A stretch of 64,000 bases of DNA from Molossus alvarezi (GCA_037176705.1 CM073890.1:97516591-97580590), one strand, 5' to 3'. Counted from the stretch's first letter, positions 10,075 through 23,500 are shown. The notes: generated from the sequence alone by a model not told the origin. A program made the numbers and translations.

Positions 10075-13000
10075 ATGGCAATAAATAAGTACATATCAAT
10101 AATCACCTTAAACGTAAATGGATTGAATGCTCCCATAAAGAGACACAGAGTAGCTGATTGGATAAGAAAGCATGACTCATCTATATGTTGTTTACAAGAG
10201 ACCCACCTCTCAACAAAAGACTCACATAGGTTGAAAGTGAAGGGATGGAAAAAAATTTTCCAAGCAAATGGAAAGCAAAAAAAAGCTGGGGTAGCAATTC
10301 TCATATCTGATAAAATAGATTTCAAAATGAAGACCATAACTAGAGACAAAGATGGTCACTACATAATATTGAAAGGATCTATCCAACAGGAAGATATAAC
10401 CTTAATAAACATATATGCACCCAATATAGGAGCACCAAAATATATTAAAAATCTTCTGGAGGACTTCCAAGGAGAAATCGACAACAATACAATCATAGCA
10501 GGGGACTTCAACACCCCGTTGACAGCACTGGATAGATCCTCTAGGCAAAAAATTAGCAAGGAAACAGAGACTCTAAATGAAGCACTAGACCAAATGGATT
10601 TAATAGATATCTACAGAGAATTACACCCCAAAACTACAGAATACACATTCTTCTCAAGTGCACATGGGACATTCTCAAAGATAGACCACATGATAGGACA
10701 CAAACTAAATCTCTACAAGTTCAAGAAGATTGAAATCATATCAAGCATCTTCTCAGATCACAATGGCATGAAACTAGAAATCAATTGCAACAAGAACATG
10801 CAAAGACATTTCAACACATGGAGGCTAAATAGCATGTTATTAAACAATGAATGGGTCATCGAGGAGATCAAGGAAGAAATTAAAAACTTCCTGGAAACCA
10901 ATGAAAATGAACACACAACAACACAAAATCTATGGGATGCAGCGAAAGCAGTTCTGAGAGGGAAGTTCATAGCACTACAGGCCTACCTCAAAAAACAAGA
11001 AAAATTTCTAATTGACTGTCTAACCTCACAACTTAAAGAATTAGAAAGCAAACAAAAAGAAAACCCCAGAGCAAGTAGAAGGAAGGAAATAGTAAAGATC
11101 AGAGCAGAAATCAATGACATAGAGACCAAAAAAAACAATTCAAAGGATCAATGAAACAAAGAGCTGGTTTTTCGAAAAGATAAACAAGATTGATGGACCC
11201 TTAGCTACACTCACCAAGAAACAAAGAGAGAGAACCCAAATACACAAAATCAGAAATGAAAGAGGAGAAGTAACAACCAACACCACAGAAATACAAAAGA
11301 TAGTTAACAACTACTATGAACAACTATATGGCAACAAATTCGACAATCTAAGCGAAATGGACAAATTTCTAGAAACACACAGTCTCCCAAAACTATTCCC
11401 AGAAGAGATAGAAAACTTGAACAGACCAATAACAGCTAAGGAAATTGAAGAGGTAATCAAGACTCTCCCAGCAAACAAAAGCCCAGGCCCAGATGGCTTC
11501 ACGGGGGAGTTTTACCGAACATTCAAAAAAGAACTAACACCCATTCTCCTCAAACTATTTCAAAAAATTCAAGAAGAAGGAAGACTTCCAAACACGTTCT
11601 ATGAGGCCAGCATAATTCTAATTCCAAAACCAGAAAAAGACGCTACGAAGAAAGAAAACTACAGGCCAATATCCCTGATGAACATAGACGCCAAAATCCT
11701 GAACAAAATATTAGCAAATCGGATCCAGAAATACATCAAAAAAATTATTCACCATGACCAAGTGGGATTCATTCCAGGGATGCAAGGCTGGTACAATATT
11801 CGCAAATCAATAAACGTAATACACCACATAAACAAAATGAAGAATAAAAACCACATGATCATATCAATAGATGCTGAAAAAGCATTCGACAAAATCCAGC
11901 ATCCATTTCTGATAAAAACGCTCAGCAATGTAGGAATAGAGGGATCATATCTCGACATAATAAAGGCCATATATGAAAGACCTACAGCCAACATCATACT
12001 CAATGGACAGAAACTAAAAACATTTCCACTAAGAACAGGAACAAGACAGGGATGTCCACTTTCACCACTCTTATTTAACATTGTACTGGAAGTCTTAGCC
12101 ACAGCAATCAGACATGAAGAAAAAATAAAAGGGATCCAAATTGGAAAGGAGGAAGTGAAACTGTCATTATTTGCAGATGACATGATATTGTACATAGAAA
12201 ACCCTAAAGACTCCATCAAAAATCTATTAGACTTAATAAATGAATTTGGCAAAGTAGCAGGATACAAAATTAACGTCAAGAAATCGACGGCATTCGTGTA
12301 CATCAATGATGAACTCACAGAAAGAGAAACTGAAAAAACAATCCCATTTACCATCGCACCAAAAAAATTACGATACCTAGGAATAAACTTAACCAAGGAA
12401 GTAAAGGACCTATTTGCAGAAAACTACAGGTCATTGAAAAAAGAAATAGAGGAAGATATAAAAAAGTGGAAGCACATACCCTGTTCATGGATTGGAAGAA
12501 TTAACATCATTAAAATGTCCATACTACCCAAAGCAATCTATAGATTCAATGCAATCCCCATCAAAATACCAACGACATATTTCATAGAACTAGAACAAAT
12601 ACTTCAAAAGTTCATATGGAACCAAAAAAGACCCCGAATAGCCACAGCAATCTTGAAAAAGAAGAACAAAGTAGGTGGGATCACAATACCAGATATCAGG
12701 TTATACTACAAAGCGACTGTAACCAAAACAGCCTGGTACTGGCACAAGAACAGGCATATAGACCAGTGGAACAGAACTGAAAACCCAGAAATGGACCCAA
12801 GGCAATACGCTCAATTAATATTTGACAAAGGTGGCAAGAGCATACAGTGGAGTAAAGACAGCCTCTTTAATAAATGGTGTTGGGAAAATTGGACAGCTAC
12901 ATGCAAAAAAATGAAACTAGACCATCAACTTACACCATACACAAAAATAAACTCAAAATGGATAAAAGACTTAAATGTGACCCGTGAATCCATAAAAATT

Positions 13001-13900
13001 CTAGAAGAAAATGTAGGCAACAAAATTTCGGACATCATACGGAGCAGAATTTTCACTGATACATCACCTAAGGCAACAGAAATAAAGGAGAAAATGAACA
13101 CATGGGACTACATCAAACTCAAAAGCTTCTGCACAGCAAAAGAAACAATCATCAAAATGGAAAGGCAACCCACTGTATGGGAGAACATCATTGCCAATGA
13201 TGTATCAGATAAGGGGTTAATTTCCAGTATATATAGAGTGCTCATACAACTCCACAAAAGGAAGACAAAGAACCCAATTAAAAAATGGGCAGAGGAGCTA
13301 AATAGACACCTCTCCAAACAGGACATACAAATGGCCAAGAGACATATGAAGAAATGCTCAACATCACTAATCATCAGAGAGATGCAAATTAAAACAACAA
13401 TGAGGTATCACCTCACACCTGTCAGAATGGCCGCCATCAACAAATCATCAAACAACAAGTGTTGGCGAGGGTGTGGAGAAAAGGGGACTCTAGTACACTG
13501 CTGGTGGGAATGCAGACTGGTGCAGCCACTATGGAAAACAATATGGTGCTACCTCAAGAAATTAAAAATTGACCTTCCATTTGACCCAGTGATCCCACTG
13601 CTGGGAATATACCCTAAGAAGCCTGAAACACCAATCAGGAAGAATATATGTACCCCCATGTTCATAGCAGCACTATTTACAATAGCTAAGATCTGGAAAC
13701 AGCCCAAGTGTCCACCAGTAGACGAATGGATAAAAAAGCTGTGGTACATATACACAATGGAGTACTATGCAGCGGTAAGAAAGAAAGATCTCTTATCCTT
13801 TGAGACGACATGGAGGGACCTGGAAAGTATTATCCTAAGTGAAAGAAGCCAAGCAGAAAAAGACAAATACCACATGATCTCACTTATATACGGAATATAA
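10075..13900 (+). pseudogene. L1 ORF2p endonuclease/reverse transcriptase, one frameshift
   Basis: 1274 codons if one base is discounted. The apurinic-type endonuclease domain has its key residues: LNVNGLN near 12-18, E42 in LQETHL, D144/N146 in AGDFNTP, D204, and D228-H229 in SDHNG. The only lesion is an A8 run at 11128-11135, where A7 would keep frame. The product therefore stops at 11154 after about 359 residues, and the rest reads open from before 11357 to 13900. The reverse transcriptase has FADD at 12170-12181 (residues ~699-702). A C-terminal Cys/His cluster (C-x3-C...H...C, residues ~1129-1146) is present. ORF2p nicks DNA and primes cDNA synthesis on the nicked end. The extra A could be real or a base-calling error. 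Confidence 0.95.
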
Positions 13901-14176
13901 TGAACATAACAGTCTGAGGAATACAGTAGACCCAGACACATGGAAGTAGGGCACAGACTGACATCCCTCAGAAGAGGGGATGGGGGGTGGGGGGGGTGGG
14001 AAGAGATAAACCACAGAGCTTGTATGCATGTATGCATGACCAATGGACATGGACAGCTAAGCCGGGGACGGGGTGGAGGTGGGGTGGGGTGGGGGGTGCC
14101 AATGGGGTAAAAAGGTAAAATGTCTGTAACAAAAAAATAAATAAAAATTCATTAAAAAAAAAAAAAAATAAAAAAA
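13901..14176 (+). other. L1 3'UTR with G-rich tracts and poly-A
   Basis: About 250 bp followed by an interrupted A-tail. Two G-rich tracts (13976-14000 and 14061-14097) have many runs of three or more G and could fold as G-quadruplexes; polypurine tracts are a known feature of mammalian L1 3'UTRs. An AATAAATAAAA stretch near 14137 can serve as polyadenylation signal. Confidence 0.85.
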
Positions 14177-14192
14177 TAAAAACTCCAAATTA
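14177..14192. repeat. Right target-site duplication of the young L1
   Basis: Exact copy of the left duplication, directly after the poly-A tail. Confidence 0.95.
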
Positions 14193-17100
14193 ACATCTTA
14201 TAATTTAACATAAATATTGAACTATAAGTTATCAAAATATCCAAGGAGATAGTTATCACTGGACACTTTTTACAACCTACAAACACTGGCATTTCACGGT
14301 TAAGCAAAGCAAGGCATGATGACAGCATCAGCGATGGAGTCCACATTTGGCTTGTCGTATCTCCATCAGAGCAATTTCTAAGGACAAGGCACAGTACTAG
14401 TTAATATGCCTCTTCCTCTTTTAGGGAATACTAAACCAATTTATTTTTTAAGGAAGTGAAAAAGAAATGCTTTCAAAATCAGCCAAATTGTTTCATGTAG
14501 CATTTTTTGACACTTTCTTTAGAGATCGAATTTCTATGAAGTTCATAAAAATAAAAATATTGAAATTCTTAAAATATATATGGTTTATATAGTGTTTACA
14601 TTCTTAAAAGAATTTTAGGAATTAAAGGAAATGTCTTCCTTCAATGGGTTCAAAGATATTGGTTTCGAGGCCTTTATTTACAGTTTTAAAGAATTTTTGT
14701 ATGCTCAATTAAAGCAGGCTGAGACATTTTTCTAAACCACTTTAAAAGAGACATTAAAACTTGATTTTATTGGATATATATATAAGACTTTTATGCAGCT
14801 TTTCCATTTTAGCGTATGCTGGGCAACAGCTTTCTGGAGACACAAAGGGTCAGATTAAGAACATATGAAATAAATCATCCTCAGTGTGCAGCCTCTTTTA
14901 TTCTGGCAAAAAGTCACACTTAAAATGAATGAATCTCATTTTATTTATTTTCTTTTTACTGTATTCTATCAAGTTTCCTCTTCACTGTGAAAGCAATTTC
15001 TTTGCACAATATTAGAAAATTGATTGAGCCATCTAAACTCAGTTGATCATGTTATCTCTTATTTTCTCTGAGAAACAGAATAGCTATGTTGAAGTCATAC
15101 ATTATTCTGGAGGCATACATTTTCATAGTTTCTACTTTACTCTTTTTCACTAATTATTGCTCCTTATAATAGTTTATTTTCAAAAGAAAATTAAAATGAT
15201 ATCAATCATAACTAATGTCATTGTTTTCATACTAATTATTTAGATCTGTATTTTAACAATAAATACGTTGGATGCTCTTGAATTTCTTTTATTTTTATTG
15301 TGGCCTTATAGTTTGATTGAAGCTTTTAAATGCCTCTATGTGCTTGAACATTATTTAATTAGTTGGGAAAACATTTTCTAATAAGAGCTATTTTTTCAAT
15401 GAGGTAGTATATTTGTATGTGCTAATCTATCTAGAAATAATAACTATTGTGTAACAATTGTGGGACTAAACCATTGAAAACAATTCTTTGGCAAAAATCA
15501 CATTTATATTAATCCTTAATAATTAAAGAAATATTCAAAAAAGATCATCACTGAAGATGAGTCAGCTTTTTGATCTACTATCAATAAATCAAATTTAATC
15601 GATATTACTTCTAATCTCAACTATGTGGTTAAATATAGTCAAGTGAGTTGTTTCACTTAAATTATTATAAAGTATGAAGTTTCCAAGTCACTTAGCCCAC
15701 TTCCAATTCCAAAGTATTGAATGAGCTCTTGTATATAATGTTTCCAAGTAGTCACACTTAAATATCACTGCCAATTCTTTTGTTTGAGATTTTAAAAAAT
15801 ACATATATTTAAATTTGGTATTTAATTAGTAGAATAAAGGTTTAAATATATAAAATTGCAGCTAAATCTCTGAATAGAAACTGTGCATCTTAAGATAAAA
15901 AGAATGAAAGAGCAGATAGTCACTGAAATGTAAACTGTTCACAGCTGAAGGGCCAACTCATATGTCATCTTACTGAACTGATCACACACACGCGTGCACG
16001 CGCACACACACACATGCACATTAGGGAGAAGAGTTGGAAAAGGAAGAAATACTGTTTCTAACCTTCCAGTATTTTAAGGGTGTAGAATTATAAAGCCCAA
16101 GACAAAAGCTGACAATTAATGATCACTGCATAGGATCAGCAACTTTGGGGAAGAAGGGAGTTTAATCACCAGGAAGCATAATTTTGGAGACTGCCAGGAT
16201 CAGAAGAATTAACTTTAAGTATTAGTAGCTCAGACTTAAAAATAACATTAAGTTTCATTTAGCATAACGTGAACTCATAGTGGTATGCCTGGTTCATTCA
16301 CAGTAGTTGGAATATGTCTTGGAAGTAGAAGGGACTGTATGTAGTTCTGCAGGATCCGATCATTGACATAATATTGGGCTGGGTTCACTAAAGAGTGAGT
16401 CACCTCCTAAGGACTCACAGGAGGTCAAGGCCCTTTGAGAATCTGAGACATCAGTTTAGAAGAGAAGAGTGACATCATGTTGTCAAGAGACAAAATGGAG
16501 TGTATGTTTGTCTGATGGAGTTGGCTCTTTCGGGCTTTACTTGGGAGAGGGATCTCACACTCAGATCCACCCCGGAAAGGATTCGGCCAATGTTCGCTGA
16601 GAGAAAATGGTACTACGATAAAACAGTCATTCTTCTTATGCAGACACCTCACCTTCTTCAGAGCTCAGATGGACAAACAACCCCTCCCCCTGTTTTCAAG
16701 AAACTGACAAATGAGTAAGAGGCCGGCCCCTGGCCTCCTCTCAGAATTCTATTATCTTTTAAAAGGCACTTGAGTTTGAAGGGAACTTAGTCTTTCCAAA
16801 AAGGGTTCTATTTTTATTTTATAATGATGCCCTACCCTAGAGTCTAGTGAAGAGGAAGAGCTGAGAATTTTAGAAATGCCATTAGAAATGATCCCAGCCC
16901 GAATCAGAAGAAAGTGAATACCAGTCCTGGGAAGACACTCTTATTTAAAGTAATACTTACCAAGATTAGACTCCACTTAAAAAAAAATATATATATATAT
17001 ATATGTAACAATAATACATATATATATATTTAAAACTTGAAAAGGCATGCCAAAATATAAAAAAAGAAGACTAGAAGGTAGTTATAAATTATGCAGCATA

Positions 17101-18006
17101 TTCAACAATATTGGGTGATTTCCTGGCATTTGGTAGCGATGAGCTGCCGTGATTGAGCTAAAATGTTCACCAGCCACCACTTTGTGGCTTTTTTCCCACT
17201 ACTTCCCTTAAGTTGGCAGGCAGCTTCCCCCCAGTCCAAGTTCAAATGCTCAGAGCACAGAGGAAATCTAATTCCTTTCTTCTGGCTCCTGGCTCCAGGC
17301 CTTATGCCCCCTGTGGAATCTGATGAGTTTCTAAATACCTGAGCACCTTCTTGGTATATTGGGTATTTGTGCAGCTTAAACACTGTCCTGTGTCTCCCCC
17401 AACATATACACTTAGGGCAAGAACCAGCATGAGCCTACTTGGTAATGAGGAAGAATACATACTACTATTTGCAGTGGTTATTTTGCAGAGTGTTAAATGT
17501 TGTTTACATCAGAAATATGTTCTGGGTCAAGGTGTTGATTAGTTATGTGGTGAACAACTACGCATAATTAACTTTTAATGATCTACATGGTACACTATCC
17601 ACAGTGGAACTGGGGCGCTTTGAGGCAGACCCAGGAACCTTGAGCCTTGCCCAGGTTGCCTAGCTGATGACCTGCTCTGTACTTACCCCTCCTCTCCCCG
17701 TCGCCCCCCTGAGGAAGGGGAGAGGGGCCTCCACTGTCATGAAGGAATTGATAGTACAGACTTTGAAGCTGGCCTGTCTGCGGTTTAATTTCTGGCTTTG
17801 CCACTTTCTAGCCATGCGATTTTGAGAAACCACATAACCTATTTCCTCATTTTTCTTCTCTGCCAAATAAAAATTAATTTACTATATATCGCATAAGGCT
17901 GCGAGAAAGAAAAACATATACACATTCTTACACACGTGTGCATGCATACACGTGTATATATTTGTACTTATCTATGTACACTCATTTAGTTCAGTTTTCT
18001 TTTTTT
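14193..18006. other. Long non-coding stretch
   Basis: AT-rich, no gene recognised. It contains a CA/CG alternating run (15984-16020, Z-DNA-prone), an AT-rich hairpin at 16993-17029 (15-bp arms, 7-nt loop), and mixed TG/CA runs around 17910-17960. Short open frames at 16425-16720 and 17100-17385 have no domain that I can name. Confidence 0.45.
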
Positions 18007-18099
18007 AGTTTCAAATTAAATTAAAAGTTTTATTCCTTCTTCCACTTCCCTTCACCCTCTCCCCCTGGCAATCACCACACTGTTGTCTGTGTTCTGTTG
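18007..18099 (-). mobile_element. Very short L1 3' tail
   Basis: T-rich start followed by a CCTTCTTCCACTTCCCTTCA-like block and CAATCACCACACTGTTGTC. The same block recurs at 49027-49130. The pattern is that of an L1 3'UTR in reverse orientation, severely 5'-truncated. Confidence 0.45.
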
Positions 18100-18235
18100 T
18101 ATTTTGTTTTTTTTTTTATTTATTTTCTTTTTTTTTTTTGGTATGTGCCCCTAGCGGGAACCGAACCCGGGACTCTGGTCCACAGGCCGACGCTCCAACG
18201 GCTGAGCCAAACTGGCCAGGGCTATTTTGTTTTTT
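18100..18235 (-). mobile_element. tRNA-head-only Ves SINE with A-tail and TSD
   Basis: In - orientation, an 84-nt tRNA-like head (18139-18222) with A box and B box (GGGTTCGGTTCCCGC) ends at GGGGCACATACC. It passes directly into an A-rich tail. The whole is flanked by TATTTTGTTTTTT at 18100-18112 and 18223-18235. The usual GCAGTTTGT...CT-tract body is absent, yet tail and duplication are present. It therefore looks like retrotransposition of a short RNA rather than later deletion. Confidence 0.8.
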
Positions 18236-19059
18236 AAGATATTTTTTCTCAGACAGTCTAAGATATGTATCCCCTCAAGTAAGGGTTGACACATTTTAAG
18301 GGTTCCCGAAGTGATACTCATTGTCACTGGGAAACTGAATCATTTAACCAGTGTTGGAGTTCTGTGGGTGAACAAGGAATACTCCCTCCAAGGCAGTGTT
18401 ATTTAACCCTCTGCCCAGTGAAATCTCATGGGGAGAAACAGCTTAATTCTATTTTTCTCTAACAATGTAGAATACATTTTCTCTGCTCCTTCCAAAATGT
18501 TAAAATGTGTCAGTGCACTAGCAGGTTATATGGCACCTTGAATCCCCTGCATAAAGCTTTACTGCTGAGAACGGTCCTTGGTGGCTCTTTGGAAATAGCT
18601 AAGAGAACGGATGGGCACGGGGTTCCCATGAGTGGAGACCGGAACGCCAGAGTACACTATGACTGCCGGCCAGGGTACCATTTCTAATACCTAGCCCAGC
18701 CTTTGCCATTATTATAGTAATAATTCAGTCACTATGTAAAATCTGTCCATCATCGAGGCCAATTTGTGAAAGACATCTGGAATTTCCAGCAATGATATCT
18801 TTATTAACTTTTTTCTGTTTGTTTATTGAATTGCCTGCTTGGTTTTCTCATTTGTAAATGGGAATATTGATGTGAAAAGGGAATATTGATGAGAATATTG
18901 ATGATTAGCTAATGGATCTGACACTCTCTTTTTTTAGTTACAGAGTAATTAAAGAATAGATAAAAGTGGTTAGTTATTCTTTTGTAAAGAAATGTCACAA
19001 TATGCAAACAATAAAAACTAATGACACTAATCTGAATGAATAAAGGGACAAGATAATTT
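18236..19059. other. Non-coding, nothing recognised
   Basis: AT-rich sequence without visible repeat or gene. Confidence 0.45.
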
Positions 19060-19770
19060 CAGAAAGTAATAAACGCTATGAAACAATCAGGTGGGATTAA
19101 GTTTGATCTATTCGAAGAAAAGATCAGGCACCGTGGTTGGATATAATTTTAAATAGAGTGACGAGGAAAGGCTTTTATGAGAAAGTGGTGTTGGAGGAGG
19201 TAAATATCTAAGGGAAAGGAAGAGGAATGTCGAAGACAAAAGAACAGTCCCTGAGACTGGAATTTGAGAAACATCAGAGAGTTCAGAGCAGTTGGAGTAT
19301 AGAAAGCAAGCATAATATGAACTGAAAGTAGAGATAAATTGTAGCCTAGATAATGTGTGTGACATAGTAGGCCATCCTAAAATACCAGCTTTCAGTCATT
19401 ATATTTACCTTACAAGCAGCCCGAGATGAGAAGCCTTTGGGAGATTTTGAGCAGAGTAATGACATGTTTTGTCTTCCATCTCAAAAAGATCCTCTTGTTT
19501 GTATATTAAATGTAGTATCTAAGGGGACAGAGTAAAGCCAGAGGGAACCATTGAGATGCTATAGGAATTATAAAAGTGCAAATTGCTGCATCATAGGGGG
19601 TATTAACACTGGCTGTGTTAGGAAGTGGCTGAATCCTCCAAATACCTAGAAGATACCACCAAAAGGATTTGATAGTGCACTGATACATAACAGAAAGAAA
19701 GCAATCAAGTTTGACTTTAATATTCTTTTGACCTGAGCCAAACAGGAGGAATTTTGGAGTTTCCATTTAC
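19060..19770 (+). repeat. Ancient mammalian interspersed repeat, class unsure
   Basis: Contains a diverged TAGGCCATCCTAA ... GGGAGATTTTGAGCAGAGTAATGACATG ... AAAAGATCCTCTTG series in the order seen in a widespread old mammalian repeat. I cannot name the family safely. No coding potential. Confidence 0.35.
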
Positions 19771-21259
19771 TAAAATGAGATAACCTATGATTAGTGGTTA
19801 TTTCATGTGAAAAATCAGAAATTTAAAATCCAGGTACTTTTATACATCCGTATGTTGTCAAGCAGGCAGGGGGATGTATACTCACCTGGAACAGGAAATC
19901 CAGGCCAGAGACGTGAGTTGAGGTTTTCAGCACACCGGCCACGTAAAGCATCACCAGGGAAGGGCAGATGAAGTCCAAGTCGTGAGACGAAAAGCACTTC
20001 CCTGAGAGCAGTTCAAAGGCAGACACAGCCACTGCGATTTAGGTAGGAGTCTAAGATTATTTGATGACTTAGAGCCAAGTGAATAAAGCATTTTAAAGAA
20101 AGAGTGACTGGTTGAATTTAATAATATAGAAATCATGATTATCCTCGACAAGACAATACTGGTAATTTATGAACAAAAAGGACTAATTGGAGTAGATGTA
20201 AAAAGAATGCAGTGAGAGAGTATAGAGCACTCTAGGGAGTCATCTGGAAGGAGAAGGATATCAAGAACGTTTTGTTGCATTTCGTTTGCTCTTCGTTTTT
20301 TAAGATGTGAAAAAGAAATAGATTTGCCTGTTAATGGGAATGGGCCAGTAGAAAGGGAGAAATTGATGGTGCAGAATTGAAAGGGGCAGAACTCCTGGAA
20401 TAAAGTTCTTGGGAATCCATAGGAGATGGGACCAAGTGTACACAGAGGGAAATGATCCTTACGAGGGAGTGGAAATCCTTAGTTCATCTATACTGACAGG
20501 AAGAGAGAGAGACTACGTGGATGATGATGCCAGTGTTTGGGTCAACCTGGGGTAAGAATGTTTAGACATTTGTCAGAATTGTTTGTTTTTTTCATTTAAA
20601 TAAAAAGCAAAGTCATCAGATGAGAAAAAGACTTGGGGAGGTGGTGGAGAAGAGTTGAGCAATTAAGGAGAAAAAAATGTTCAATTGATGGGGAAATTGT
20701 AGTATGATTACTGAAAACCATCAAGGGAACAAGTGAAGTTTGCAGTCTTGACTTAAGTGGGAAATCTTAGCATGCTTCTTTATTGTTCATCAGTTTCATG
20801 GGTTTATCTGCACAGGTAGATGTGCAGAGTAGACAGAAAGATGGATTTATTTAGATTGTGGTTATGACAAACATGGAAAGTAGGGAGTCAAAGGAATTGA
20901 TGGTGTATGCAAGAGAGGATTGCTCTAACTAACCATACAACATATTTCAGGTGAGGAGGAGAAGAAATTATATATGAGAAGTGAGGAAGAGTGAGATGTT
21001 GGTATAATCAATGAACTTTAAGTCCCATATGTTTCAAATAAAATTTCAAATTTTATTGAACTTGGGGACAAAGCAAGAATGAGCTGGAGTGTTTGGTATT
21101 GAGATTACAGAGGGTTCATGGTTGTTGGTCATAACATATTCTAGGTCATGATCTTGAGAACGTTTTATTCTAAGACAGAACAAGATCATTGAAAGAGAGT
21201 GTGCTAAATAGTTGGGAATCTTACTTAGATGCTTACAAGATCAACTGAAAAGAATACTG
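19771..21259. other. Non-coding, purine-rich
   Basis: AG-rich + strand, no gene recognised. It may be a continuation of the old repeat to its left. Confidence 0.4.
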
Positions 21260-21465
21260 AGCCTGGCTCATGTGGCTCACTGGTTGAGCATCGACCCATG
21301 CACCAAGAGGTCGCCGGTTCGATTCCCAGTCAGGTTGTGGGCCTGATCCGAGTTGAGGTCATGCAGGAGGCAGCCAATTGATGTACTTTCTCATGGATGT
21401 TTCTATCTCTCTCTTCCTCTTCCTCCCTCTCTCTCTAAAATCAATAAATAAAAAATATTTTAAAA
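21260..21465 (+). mobile_element. Ves SINE, short-tail type
   Basis: Head GCCTGGCTCATGTGGCTCAC, B box CCGGTTCGATTCCC, GGAGGCAGCCAATTGATG, CT tract, CTAAAATCAATAAATAAAA tail. Near-identical flanks AAAGAATACTGAG (left) and AAAAAGTATTGAG (right) are the target-site duplication. Confidence 0.92.
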
Positions 21466-23227
21466 AAGTATTGAGATAACCAGTGAACTCCTGAGATGAT
21501 GTCAGTTAACTCAAAGAACACGTCTTTTGAAACATGAGGTGAAGTAACCCAAGTCTCAGCAGATGACTGCAAAGAGAAAGAAGGATTGTGGTGGTAAGGT
21601 CTGTTGCAATCTTTTTCTATAGTGTCAGATGATAAATAGTTTAGACCTTTGCCAGTCATATATGTCCTTCTCCAAATTCTTTTATTTTTCTTCTTCTTCT
21701 TCCCCCTACAATGCTTTATAATGTACAAATCATTCTTCATTCAGAGTTGTACAAAAACAGACAACAGAAGGGATTTGGCTCCCAGGCTGAGGTTTGTTGA
21801 CCTCTGAACAAGGCTGGAGTTGGAGGGAATGATCTGTAAAGAGCAGTAAGTAGAGCCCTACCTCATGTCCAGCTCTTGAGTTATCAGAAAAATTAAGGGA
21901 AGCAGTGTCTACAAGTACTAATTTCAGTTGTTGGACAGGTAAGACAAGGGAAAGACAAATCCCCACCCCTATTTCTTTGCTGATGTGAATAAAATTCAAA
22001 TGAACATATCTGCACCAGTATTATGGGTTTTTTTGTTTTTAATGAACCTGTTTTATTTTGTTTTGAGAAAATATCTGGAAGGGAAATTGCTGGATCACTG
22101 GAATTTTCCAGGGTTTTTTCTGTTTGTTTGTTTTTTATTTATTCCCCCGAAAGGGATCACCTTATTTTGAAATTAGACTGATCTGAAAATGTTATCATTC
22201 TTAACACAATATAGTGAAACTCTAAGAATGTTAGTTTCACAAATTTCAATAAATTAACTCTCTGGCCCACATCTCTTGTCTATTTATACCTCCATGACTT
22301 TAATTGTCAAAGAGAGTATTTGCTTAATATGAAAATATCACAGATAATATTTGAGTACTCAGCTCTCTGGTCAAAAAGATGTTTTTTTTGTAAGGATTCA
22401 CATTAGTGTTATTGCCTTGAGGAAGAATCAGATGAAATAATAGCAAGTACCAGAAATGGATAAATTCAAGAGTTTATTTCAAAGATATCAACACATTCTT
22501 TTATTTGTGCATGGCAAAGAGATGACTAAGTTGAGACCACAGAGCAAGTATATATATATTCATTAAATTTAATATGAACCCCCAACTCCTCTTATTTACT
22601 CAGAAAATTGTTCCACAGTTGTTTTTAACAATTTAGTGTGTGTGTGTGCGTGTGTGTGTGTGTGCATGTGTGTGTGTGGCATGTTCTCCTAGTTGTCTAT
22701 TATTTACTTATTCCTCAGCATACAATAATATAATTTGTCCAATTAAAAAACTCACATTTTGAAAAATTCCTGGTGACATAGTCCTAGAAAATGAAACATA
22801 TGAAATCTATTGGTTGAAGTTTCTGGGCCAGCTACTGATTTCCTGAAGAAATGGAAACCTGAAATGTAACTCATCTTTCGCCACTCTGCATTTCTTCTAG
22901 GTAGAATATTCAGGGGAACAGTTGAAATAACATCATATTGAAGCAATCACTTTTGAAAAGAGTTGCCACTTAAATCAGTGATTAGGAGTATTTCAAACCT
23001 AAATGTACATTGATTAAAATCTTGACATTCCTTAGACAAGCAATATTTGCTTGCATTTATTTTCCTGTAATTGTAAATAATAGCAAACTCAATAAAAGAG
23101 AGTATACAAGAAAATAAAATATTTTAAGATGAAAGATTAACAATGTTAAGAGGAAAAAATCTTACAAAACTAGCAGATACACGGTGTGGAAAATTGAATG
23201 AAATTCCTCAGAGTAAAGAAGAAAAGC
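21466..23227. other. Non-coding with (GT)n
   Basis: No gene recognised. A GT microsatellite with CG/CA interruptions lies at 22637-22680. Confidence 0.5.
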
Positions 23228-23500
23228 AGCCCTGGTCGGCTTGGCTCAGCAGTTAGAGAGAGCATTGGCCTGTGGTCCAGAGAGTCCCAGGTTCGGTTCC
23301 CGCTAAGGGCACGTACCTGGATTGCAGTTTGTCCCCAACCCTGCTTGGGTTGTGTGGGAGGCAGCCACTGGATATGTCCCTTTCACGTCGATGTTTCTCT
23401 CTCTCTCTCTCTTCTTCTCTCCCCCTCCCACTCTATCTGAATAAAAATTGGAAAAATGTCCTCAGGTGAGGATAAAAAACACACACACACACACACACAA
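23228..23500 (+). mobile_element. Ves SINE, long-tail type
   Basis: Head GCCCTGGTCGGCTTGGCTCAG; B box CAGGTTCGGTTCCCGC; tail ATGTCCTCAGGTGAGGAT then poly-A turning into (CA)n at 23477-23499. AAAAGCAG occurs before and after it (target-site duplication). Confidence 0.93.

Larger units (their letters stand above)
8299..14192 (+). mobile_element. Young full-length L1 LINE with perfect TSD
   Basis: A complete LINE-1: 5'UTR (8315-9147), ORF1 (9148-10029), a 45-bp inter-ORF gap, ORF2 (10075-13900, one frameshift), a short G-rich 3'UTR, and poly-A from about 14154. It is flanked by a perfect 16-bp duplication. The perfect duplication, the single coding lesion and clean domain motifs indicate recent insertion. 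It is by far the best preserved of the four long L1s here. With an intact ORF2 it would be retrotransposition-competent in principle. As it stands, ORF2 ends after the endonuclease domain. Confidence 0.97.

Noticed and set aside
11749..12396. Open - strand frame of 215 codons inside L1 ORF2
   Set aside because: Antisense shadow of the conserved RT coding region; no domain of its own.
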